Assembly: GCF_003034985.1 (NCBI RefSeq)
Contig: NZ_PZKG01000039.1
Coordinates: 1 to 32,603 of the forward strand
Direction of reading: 5' to 3'
Length of the DNA stretch: 32,603 nucleotides
Source of the DNA: Cereibacter changlensis JA139
GTDB lineage: Bacteria > Pseudomonadota > Alphaproteobacteria > Rhodobacterales > Rhodobacteraceae
Notes under the pieces: generated by a model
Told to the model about the DNA's origin: nothing
The model's input: the letters and a program-made list of their open reading frames with translations, nothing else
The model's database searches: none
Made by a program: the position numbers and the translations under genes
Shown: positions 1 to 5,864 of the stretch, piece after piece
Layout: each line of letters opens with the position of its first letter
Position numbering within the stretch: position 1 is the stretch's first letter

Positions 1-102
1 CGGCGTCGTGGTGGTGGCGCGGGCATCATGATCATCCTGCGCGAGCGCCACCTCGGCATCCAGCGAGCAAAACAGCGCAAGGCGATGACGCCGCAAGGCT
101 GA
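1..102 (+). CDS. C-terminal end of an unidentified membrane protein (possibly an EamA/DMT transporter)
   Basis: An open frame enters from the left edge and ends with TGA at 100-102, directly abutting the stop codon of the convergent kinase gene. Its last 24 residues run from a short hydrophobic stretch (MIIL) into a basic tail rich in Arg, Lys and Gln that ends MTPQG. That resembles the cytoplasmic tail of drug/metabolite (EamA-type) permeases of Rhodobacterales; this is from memory of the family. The first codons in this frame read as low-complexity RRRGGGAG, whereas the next frame reads GVVVVA, which looks more like the end of a membrane helix, so a small frameshift at 17-24 is possible. 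Too little is visible to assign a substrate. Confidence 0.45.
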   Translation, partial: RRRGGGAGIMIILRERHLGIQRAKQRKAMTPQG

Positions 103-711
103 TCACTGCCAGCGGATCACCGCATCCGCCGTGCGTGACCCGCGGATCACCCGCCGGGCATTCGGGATGTCGTTCGACATCGCCCAGTCCCGCGCCGCCT
201 CGGGGCTGCGCCCGTGGTCGATCCAGCGCCGGATCAGCCGCCGCTCCAGCTCGGCCTCGGGCACGTCGAGGAACACCGTCATGTCGAACCAGGGCAGCAG
301 GTCGCGCCACGGCTCCTCGTCGAGCAGCAGGTAATTGCCCTCGACCACCAGAAACCGGTCCTCGTCCGTCACCACATCCGCCGCGGCCCGCGCCAGCTCC
401 ATGCCGCGGTCGAAGACCGGGATGGCGATCTCGCCGCCCTCGCGCAGCCGCTCCATCAGCACCAGAAAACCCTGCACGTCGAAGGTCTCGGGCGAGCCCT
501 TCACATGCCTGAGCCCGCGCTTCACCAGCACCGCGTCGTCGTAATGGAACCCGTCCATCGGCACCACCCGCGCGCCCTCGCCCAGCGCGGCGACCACCGC
601 CGCGGCCAGCGTGGATTTCCCGGCGCCCGGAGGCCCGGCAAGGGCGGTGATGAACCGCCCCTGCCCCTCGGCCCGGTGCCGGATCGCCTCGGCAAGATCG
701 TCTGGTGTCAT
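103..711 (-). CDS. frcK: P-loop nucleoside/sugar kinase-like protein of the frc operon (FrcK-like)
   Basis: A 202-residue cytoplasmic P-loop kinase of the uridine kinase/PanK-like superfamily. A Walker A motif GPPGAGKST lies at residues 26-34, followed by the substrate-side segment MDGFHYDD typical of uridine kinase relatives and a downstream VVEGNYLL strand. It is the last gene of the frcBCAK operon: its ATG (709-711) overlaps the frcA stop in an ATGA, so the two are translationally coupled. In rhizobia the corresponding gene is frcK, a kinase linked to fructose uptake; whether it phosphorylates fructose or another small molecule cannot be read from the sequence. It ends tail to tail with the preceding + strand gene with no room for a terminator. 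Confidence 0.82.
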   Translation of the reverse strand: MTPDDLAEAIRHRAEGQGRFITALAGPPGAGKSTLAAAVVAALGEGARVVPMDGFHYDDAVLVKRGLRHVKGSPETFDVQGFLVLMERLREGGEIAIPVFDRGMELARAAADVVTDEDRFLVVEGNYLLLDEEPWRDLLPWFDMTVFLDVPEAELERRLIRRWIDHGRSPEAARDWAMSNDIPNARRVIRGSRTADAVIRWQ

Positions 712-1490
712 GCGAACTCGTTCATATCCTCGGGCACCTTGGCGCCGGTCATGTAGGCCACCGCATCCGACATCGAATGGCGCTTGGGGTCAATGATGCA
801 AAGCCGCTTGCCCAGCCGATGCACATGCACCCGGTCGGCCACCTCGAAGACATGCGGCATGTTGTGGCTGATCAGCACGATCGGGATGCCCCGCGACCGC
901 ACATCGAGGATTAGCTCCAGCACCCGGCGGCTTTCCTTCACCCCCAGCGCCGCCGTCGGCTCGTCAAGGATGATGACCTTCGATCCGAAAGCCGCCGCCC
1001 GCGCCACCGCCACGCCCTGCCGCTGCCCGCCCGACAGCGTCTCCACCGCCTGATTGATGTTCTGGATCGTCATCAGCCCCAGCTCGTTCAGCTTGGCCCG
1101 GGCGAATTTCTCCATCGCCGGGCGGTCGAGCTGGCGCATCACCTTGCCCATGAAACCCGGCTTGCGCAGCTCGCGCCCCATGAACATGTTGTCGGCGATC
1201 GACAGCGCGGGCGACATCGCCAGCGTCTGATAGACCGTCTCGATCCCCGCCGCCCGCGCATCGATGGGCGAGGTGAAGTTGATCTTCTTGCCGTCGAGGA
1301 AGATGTCGCCCTCGTCCGGCGCCACCGCCCCCGACACCGCCTTGATCAGCGTCGACTTCCCCGCCCCGTTGTCGCCGATGACAGCAAGGATCTCGCCGGG
1401 ATAGAGGTCGAAGTCGCAATGGTCGAGCGCGGTCACCTTGCCATAGCGCTTGACGAGGTTGCGGCCCTTCAGGATCGGTTCGCGGGTCAT
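708..1490 (-). CDS. frcA: Sugar ABC transporter ATP-binding protein FrcA
   Basis: ATPase subunit of a carbohydrate uptake (CUT2-type) ABC transporter acting at the inner membrane, 260 residues. Walker A GDNGAGKST, signature LSGGQRQG, Walker B VIILDEPTAAL and the H-loop LISHN are all present. It has a single nucleotide-binding domain, unlike double-domain RbsA or XylG (about 500 residues), as expected for FrcA. The open frame extends further upstream into the permease region, but the start at 1490 (MTREPILKGRNLVK) overlaps the frcC stop as ATGA and begins where the ABC fold begins. It would pair with FrcC and FrcB. Regulation is presumably shared with the whole operon. Confidence 0.93.
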   Translation of the reverse strand: MTREPILKGRNLVKRYGKVTALDHCDFDLYPGEILAVIGDNGAGKSTLIKAVSGAVAPDEGDIFLDGKKINFTSPIDARAAGIETVYQTLAMSPALSIADNMFMGRELRKPGFMGKVMRQLDRPAMEKFARAKLNELGLMTIQNINQAVETLSGGQRQGVAVARAAAFGSKVIILDEPTAALGVKESRRVLELILDVRSRGIPIVLISHNMPHVFEVADRVHVHRLGKRLCIIDPKRHSMSDAVAYMTGAKVPEDMNEFA

Positions 1491-2560
1491 GCTGCAGCCT
1501 TTCTGATCCACTGGTCCACGCCGACGGCGAAGATGATGAGCACACCGATGAGGAAGAAGGTCCATTGCGGATCGGTCCCGACCAGCCGCAGCCCCATCTC
1601 GAACACGCCGACGATCAGCGCGCCGAAGAACATGCCGACGATCGACCCCCGCCCGCCGAAGAGCGAGATCCCCCCGATCACCACCGCGGTGATCGACTGG
1701 ATGTTGCCCAGCTGCCCGGTCGAGGCCGTGGGCGAGACCGAGCCGAAGCGGCCGATCATCACCCAGCCGGCGATGGCGCAGAAGAACCCGGCCAGCGCAT
1801 AGACCTGCACCAGAACCGCGCGGGTCTTCACCCCGGCCAGCGCCGCCGCCTCGGGATCGTCGCCCACCGCATAGACATGTCGCCCCCAGGCTGTCTGGCG
1901 CAAGACATAGGCCATGATCGCCACCAGCACGATCAGCAGGAACACCGCGAACAGCACCCGCACCCCGCCCGGCTGGATCGACAGCCCCCAGAGCTGCAGC
2001 GCCGGCGCACTCTCCTTCACATCGGCGCTGCGGATCGTCTCGTTCGCCGAATAGATGAAGTTCGAGGCCAGCAGCACCTGCCATGTCCCCAGCGTCACGA
2101 TGAAGGGCGGCAGCTTCAGGAAGGCGATGAGAAGGCCATTGATCGCCCCCATCCCGGTCCCCAGCGCCAGCCCGATCAGGATCGACAGCTCGGCCGGGAT
2201 GCCATAGCGGAAGCTCATCTGCCCCATCAGCACCGAGGAGAACACCGCGATGGCCCCGACCGACAGGTCGATGCCCGCGGTCAGGATCACCACGGTCTGC
2301 GCGCAGCCGAGGATGCCGACGATGGCGATCTGCTGCAGGATGGTCGACAGCGTCGCCGCCTTGAAGAAATTGTCCGACAAAAGCCCGAAGACGATCAGCG
2401 CCGCCACCAGCACGATCATCGGCACCGCCGAAGGCGTCTGGTGCAGCCAGTGCTGGATGCGTTTCAGCGGACTCTTGGTTTCGTGGAACTCCGCCACGGT
2501 TTCCGAAGCGCCTTTCAGCCCCTCCTCGAAATGCTTCGCCTGATGTGCATCGGCTGCCAT
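1487..2560 (-). CDS. frcC: Sugar ABC transporter permease FrcC
   Basis: A 357-residue inner-membrane permease of the BPD_transp_2 (ribose/xylose/AraH-like) family. After about 45 hydrophilic residues, some nine to ten hydrophobic segments follow. The family landmark TAGIDLSVGA is visible near residue 115, GNIQSITAVVIGG near 290 and LFGGRGS just after it. A strong Shine-Dalgarno (GGAGGATCACC) precedes the ATG at 2558-2560. The charged N-terminal extension (MADAHQAKHFEEGLKG) resembles rhizobial FrcC. It overlaps frcA by four bases and is separated from frcB by 120 bases holding two strong hairpins. Predicted role: translocation pathway for fructose and perhaps mannose or ribose, by family. Confidence 0.93.
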   Translation of the reverse strand: MAADAHQAKHFEEGLKGASETVAEFHETKSPLKRIQHWLHQTPSAVPMIVLVAALIVFGLLSDNFFKAATLSTILQQIAIVGILGCAQTVVILTAGIDLSVGAIAVFSSVLMGQMSFRYGIPAELSILIGLALGTGMGAINGLLIAFLKLPPFIVTLGTWQVLLASNFIYSANETIRSADVKESAPALQLWGLSIQPGGVRVLFAVFLLIVLVAIMAYVLRQTAWGRHVYAVGDDPEAAALAGVKTRAVLVQVYALAGFFCAIAGWVMIGRFGSVSPTASTGQLGNIQSITAVVIGGISLFGGRGSIVGMFFGALIVGVFEMGLRLVGTDPQWTFFLIGVLIIFAVGVDQWIRKAAA

Positions 2561-2606
2561 GCGGTGATCCTCCCTCCGGCGCCCGGGTCCGGCCCGGCGC
2601 TTGTGA

Positions 2607-2633
2607 GAAGGGCGGCGGGACGCACCGCCCTTC
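2607..2633 (-). repeat. Inverted repeat (hairpin) between frcB and frcC
   Basis: Perfect 9-bp stem GAAGGGCGG / CCGCCCTTC with a 9-nt loop, in the transcribed gap between frcB and frcC and about 50 bases before the frcC start. It has no clear U-tract, so it looks more like a stabilising or attenuating hairpin than a full terminator. Such structures after binding-protein genes commonly raise the amount of binding protein over permease. Confidence 0.7.
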
Positions 2634-2648
2634 GGCTTGCTGCTGTCA

Positions 2649-2671
2649 GGCGGCGCGGATCACGCGCCGCC
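2649..2671 (-). repeat. Second inverted repeat just after the frcB stop codon
   Basis: Perfect 9-bp stem GGCGGCGCG / CGCGCCGCC with a 5-nt loop (GATCA), starting nine bases after the frcB stop on the transcribed strand. It is the first of two tandem GC-rich hairpins in this gap. Its position suggests 3'-end protection of frcB mRNA or partial termination; a U-tract is lacking. Confidence 0.7.
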
Positions 2672-2680
2672 CGCCGGGTC

Positions 2681-3703
2681 TCAGCCCCAGCAGAGCTCGG
2701 CGCCCTTGGTGGTGTCGAGCGACTCGACGCCCTCCACCGGCTTGTCGGTGATCAGCGCCACGCCGGTGTCGAAGAAGTCCTTGCCCTCGGTCGGCATGGG
2801 CTTCGTGCCATCCGCCGCGAACTTGGCGATGGCCTCGACGCCCAGCGACGCCATCTGCAGCGGATACTGCTGCGAGGTCGCGCCGATCACGCCGTCCTTC
2901 ACATCGGCGACGCCGGGGCAGCCGCCGTCCACCGACACGATCATCACGTCGCCCTCGCGCCCGATGGCCTTCAGCGCCTCATAGGCGCCCGCCGCCGAGG
3001 GCTCGTTGATCGTGTAGACCAGGTTGATCTCCGGGTCCTTGGCCAGCAGCGCCTCCATCGCCTTCAGCCCGCCCTCCTCGTTGCCCGAGGTGACTTCGTT
3101 GCCGACGATGCGCTCGTCGGTCTCGTCGCCCCATTTGGCCACATCCACCGTGTCGATGCCGAAGCCGGTCAGGAAGCCCTGGTCGCGCAGGACGTCCACC
3201 GACGGCTGCGAGATCGACAGGTCGAGCATCGCGATCTTGGCATTGGCCGCCGCGTCGCCCATCGAGGCTTTCGCCCACTGGCCGATCAGCTCGCCCGCCT
3301 TGAAGTTGTCGGTGGCGAAGGTCGCATCCGCCGCGTCGATCGGGTCGAGCGGGGTGTCCAGCGCGATCACCAGAATGCCCGCATCGCGTGCCTGCTGCAC
3401 CGCATCGACGATCGCCTTGGTGTCCGAGGCGGTCAGAAGGATGCCCTTGGCGCCATCGGCCACGCAGGCCTCGATGGCCGCGACCTGCGATTCATGGTCG
3501 CCGTCGATCTTGCCGGCATAGGTCTTCAGGTCGATGCCCAGCTCGGCGGCCTTGGCCGAGGCGCCTTCCTTCATCTTCACGAAGAAGGGGTTGGTGTCGG
3601 TCTTGGTGATCAGGCAGGCCGAGACGCTCTGCGCCATCGCCGGAGCCGCCATCATCGCAAGCGCGGCGGCCCCCATGAACAGGGTCGTTTTCATCTTGGT
3701 CAC
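2681..3703 (-). CDS. frcB: Periplasmic sugar-binding protein FrcB
   Basis: A 340-residue secreted solute-binding protein of the ribose/galactose-binding (Peripla_BP_4) family. A signal peptide ([20 protein letters not shown], cleavage after AMA) precedes mature sequence beginning [17 protein letters not shown], close to rhizobial FrcB. The start was set at GTG 3703 because GGAGG lies seven bases upstream; the in-frame ATG at 3694 (MKTTLF) is the alternative and gives the same mature protein. The longer open frame upstream has no ribosome site. It delivers the sugar to FrcC/FrcA and is the first gene of the operon, divergent from fucU-frcR. Substrate (fructose, possibly mannose or ribose) is inferred from family resemblance and the neighbouring fucU, frcK and frcR. 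Confidence 0.93.
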   Translation of the reverse strand: MTKMKTTLFMGAAALAMMAAPAMAQSVSACLITKTDTNPFFVKMKEGASAKAAELGIDLKTYAGKIDGDHESQVAAIEACVADGAKGILLTASDTKAIVDAVQQARDAGILVIALDTPLDPIDAADATFATDNFKAGELIGQWAKASMGDAAANAKIAMLDLSISQPSVDVLRDQGFLTGFGIDTVDVAKWGDETDERIVGNEVTSGNEEGGLKAMEALLAKDPEINLVYTINEPSAAGAYEALKAIGREGDVMIVSVDGGCPGVADVKDGVIGATSQQYPLQMASLGVEAIAKFAADGTKPMPTEGKDFFDTGVALITDKPVEGVESLDTTKGAELCWG

Positions 3704-3822
3704 GTGAAGTCCTCCCAGGTGACGGGACGTTCGCCCGCCGTTTCGCACTCAAACTCCGCAAGCGTTCCTCCCGCTGCGATGCCGATACAGAAAACCGATT
3801 CCCCGGCTTGCGTCAAGATAAT

Positions 3823-3839
3823 TAAATCACTCTGATTTA
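3823..3839. promoter_or_regulatory. Probable FrcR operator (17-bp palindrome) in the frcB/fucU divergent region
   Basis: TAAATCA-CTC-TGATTTA, a perfect 7-bp inverted repeat around a 3-bp centre, inside an AT-rich patch that stands out from the GC-rich surroundings. It lies immediately upstream of a TTGACA (3843-3848) on the + strand and of a TTGACG (3816-3811) on the minus strand, so a repressor bound here could control both directions. ROK repressors bind AT-rich palindromes of this kind; assignment to FrcR is inference from position. Confidence 0.6.
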
Positions 3840-3842
3840 TTA

Positions 3843-3871
3843 TTGACAGCGCGCCGCGCCCTGCGCACTCT
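3843..3871 (+). promoter_or_regulatory. Putative promoter of fucU-frcR
   Basis: A consensus -35 TTGACA at 3843-3848 is followed after 17 bases by a weak -10 candidate CACTCT (3866-3871), with the fucU ATG about 95 bases further on. The -35 abuts the palindromic operator. The -35 is convincing, the -10 poor. On the opposite strand TTGACG (3816-3811) could be the frcB -35, but no good -10 was found at normal spacing. Confidence 0.4.
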
Positions 3872-3965
3872 GCCCGGCAGGAGCGTTGCGGGAGAGCCCC
3901 GCCACGAGGAAGAGGCAGGGACCCGGCCGCGGCACAGCCGCGTCATCCGGCCCGGTGAAGGCGCG

Positions 3966-4406
3966 ATGCTGATCGGTATTCCATCCATTCTGGGGCCGGA
4001 CCTGCTGCGCAGCCTGCGCGCCATGGGCCATGGCGACGAGATCGCCCTCGTCGACGGCAACTACCCCGCGGAATCCCATGCCCAGCGGCTGCTGCGCGCC
4101 GATGGCCACGGCATCCTCGCCCTCCTGGATGCCATCCTGCAGGTGCTGCCGCTCGATACCACCTCGCCCGCCGCCATCTTCCGCGCCGCCGAAGGCAACG
4201 ACCCCGCGCGGCAGGGCCGCATCCATGCCGAGATCGACACGCTCTGCCACAGCCGCCAGCCCGGCTTCGCCGTCCTGCCGCTGTCGGGCGAGGCTCTCTA
4301 CCCGCGCATCCGCGCCGCGCACAGCATCGTCGCCACCAGCGAACCCGCGCTCTTCGCCAACGTGATCCTGCGCAAGGGTGTTGTCCCGCCCCCCGAAGCG
4401 CATTAG
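3966..4406 (+). CDS. fucU: RbsD/FucU family sugar mutarotase
   Basis: A 146-residue cytoplasmic protein of the RbsD/FucU family, which interconverts anomers of sugars (fucose, ribose and relatives) after import. The family start MLIGIPSILGPDLLRSL and the catalytic-site segment MGHGDEIALVDGNYP (His22, Asp24) are clear; FALxNVILRKGV closes the fold. The open frame starts 41 codons earlier, but that upstream part is Arg-rich and unlike the family, and GGTGAAGG sits just before the ATG at 3966, so the shorter start is used. It lies between the divergent frc operon and the ROK regulator, suggesting that it equilibrates the anomers of the imported sugar. Confidence 0.88.
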   Translation: MLIGIPSILGPDLLRSLRAMGHGDEIALVDGNYPAESHAQRLLRADGHGILALLDAILQVLPLDTTSPAAIFRAAEGNDPARQGRIHAEIDTLCHSRQPGFAVLPLSGEALYPRIRAAHSIVATSEPALFANVILRKGVVPPPEAH

Positions 4407-4462
4407 CTGCCACAGTCCCGCCGATGGAGCCCAAGACCGTGCCGCAAGACCAGGAGACCGCC

Positions 4463-5665
4463 ATGGACCGCTCGCCGCCCGAAGGCAGCGGCGTGCGTGG
4501 CTCGAACCAGAGCGGCATGCGGGCGCATAACGAAAAGCTCGTCCTGACCCTCCTGCGCCAGCACGGCGCCTTGGCGAAATCCGACATCGCCCGGATCACC
4601 GGGCTCTCGGCCCAGACCGTCTCCGTCATCATGCGCGCGCTCGAATCCGACGGGCTCCTGCAGCGCGGCGAGCCGATCCGCGGCCGCATCGGCCAGCCCT
4701 CGGTACCGATGTCGCTGGCGGCGGAGGGCGCCTATTTCCTCGGGCTGAAGATCGGCCGCCGCTCGGTCGATCTGACCCTGATCGACTTCCTCGGGCAGGA
4801 AGTGACGGCCCGCCGCCGCACCTACCGCTACCCGACCCCCGACGCGGTGATGGGCTTCATGGCGGAGGCGCTGCCCGCCGTCCTCGCCAGCCTGCCCGCC
4901 AGCAAGCGCGCCCGGGTCGGCGGGCTCGGCGTCGCCATGCCCTTCCAGCTCTGGAGCTGGGTGCAATTCGTCGGCGCCCCGCAGGCCGAGATGGACGCCT
5001 GGCGCCACCGCGACATCCAGGCCGAACTGGCGGCGCTCTCCGACATGCCGGTCTATGTCCAGAACGACGCCACCGCCGCCTGCGGCGCGGAACTCGTCTT
5101 CGGCACCGGCGACCGGCCCAAGGATTTCCTCTACTTCTACTTCGCCTATTTCATCGGTGGCGGGCTGGTGCTGAACGGCCAGCTCTTCACCGGGCGCACC
5201 GGCAACGCGGCGGGCGTCGGCCCGATGCCCGTGCCCGGCCCCGACGGCCAGATGCGCCGCCTGCTCACCGTCGCCTCGATGTCCAGCCTCGCCGAGCGCA
5301 TGAGGGAGGCGGGCGAACCCTCCGACCACCTCTGGGAATCCCCGGATCACTGGCAGGTCAGCCAGCCGATCCTCTCCGACTGGCTCGACTCCGCCGCGGC
5401 CGGGCTCGCCAGCGCCACGCTCAGCGCCGCGGCGCTGGTGGAAATGGACACCGTGATGATCGACGGCTGGATGCCGCAGCCCATCCGCGCCGAGATCGTC
5501 CGCCGCACCTCCGAGGCGCTGCACCGGCTGGACCTCGCCGGCATCGACCCGCCGCTGATCCGCGAGGGCACCATCGGCCCGCAGGCCCGCTCGCTGGGCG
5601 CCGCCGCGATCCCCCTGTCGCAGCGCTACCTGATCGACCAGAACGCCGCCAGCCGCGAGGGCTGA
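4463..5665 (+). CDS. frcR: ROK family transcriptional regulator of the frc locus
   Basis: A 400-residue DNA-binding regulator: an N-terminal winged helix-turn-helix (about residues 23-80, KSDIARITGLSAQTVSVIMRAL) followed by the two-lobed ROK sugar-kinase-like domain (GLKIG near 95, VYVQNDATAAC near 200, FIGGGLVLNG near 232). It probably represses frcBCAK and its own transcript until sugar binds. The start at 4463 has AGGAGA seven bases upstream; an in-frame ATG at 4424 lacks a ribosome site. The region where ROK proteins carry the CxCGxxGCxE zinc motif (about residues 247-262) reads GNAAGVGPMPVPGPDG with no cysteine, so the zinc site is absent. Glucokinase activity is not expected. Confidence 0.87.
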   Translation: MDRSPPEGSGVRGSNQSGMRAHNEKLVLTLLRQHGALAKSDIARITGLSAQTVSVIMRALESDGLLQRGEPIRGRIGQPSVPMSLAAEGAYFLGLKIGRRSVDLTLIDFLGQEVTARRRTYRYPTPDAVMGFMAEALPAVLASLPASKRARVGGLGVAMPFQLWSWVQFVGAPQAEMDAWRHRDIQAELAALSDMPVYVQNDATAACGAELVFGTGDRPKDFLYFYFAYFIGGGLVLNGQLFTGRTGNAAGVGPMPVPGPDGQMRRLLTVASMSSLAERMREAGEPSDHLWESPDHWQVSQPILSDWLDSAAAGLASATLSAAALVEMDTVMIDGWMPQPIRAEIVRRTSEALHRLDLAGIDPPLIREGTIGPQARSLGAAAIPLSQRYLIDQNAASREG

Positions 5666-5751
5666 CCTCCCACGGGGGGATGACGGAAATGCATCGCCGC
5701 CCCATCGGGTTTCCCGCCGGGCCGGTCACGATTTTCCTATCTCCCGTCGGG

Positions 5752-5781
5752 TTGACTTGGGGGCTGTCAATTGCCCATTGT
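5752..5781 (+). promoter_or_regulatory. Putative promoter of the mrp operon
   Basis: TTGACT (5752-5757), 18-base spacer, CATTGT (5776-5781), about 85 bases upstream of mrpA. The -35 is part of an inverted repeat TTGAC-N9-GTCAA (5752-5770) that could bind a regulator. The same TTGAC(Y)-N18-CATTGT layout recurs before the DUF805 gene at 18230-18259. The rest of the 199-base gap between frcR and mrpA holds no gene I can support. Confidence 0.45.
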
Positions 5782-5864
5782 GCAGCACCCCGTCAGGGCC
5801 CCTTTTCGACGACGTTCCAGACCCATCCGCCAATCCCATCTGATCGAATGGAAATGCCCGCCGT

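Noticed and set aside
1565-3835. 756-codon open frame on the + strand opposite frcC and frcB
   Set aside because: It is rich in Arg, His, Gln and Asp, as expected from the antisense of GC-rich codons, has no domain or ribosome site, and lies opposite clear transporter genes.
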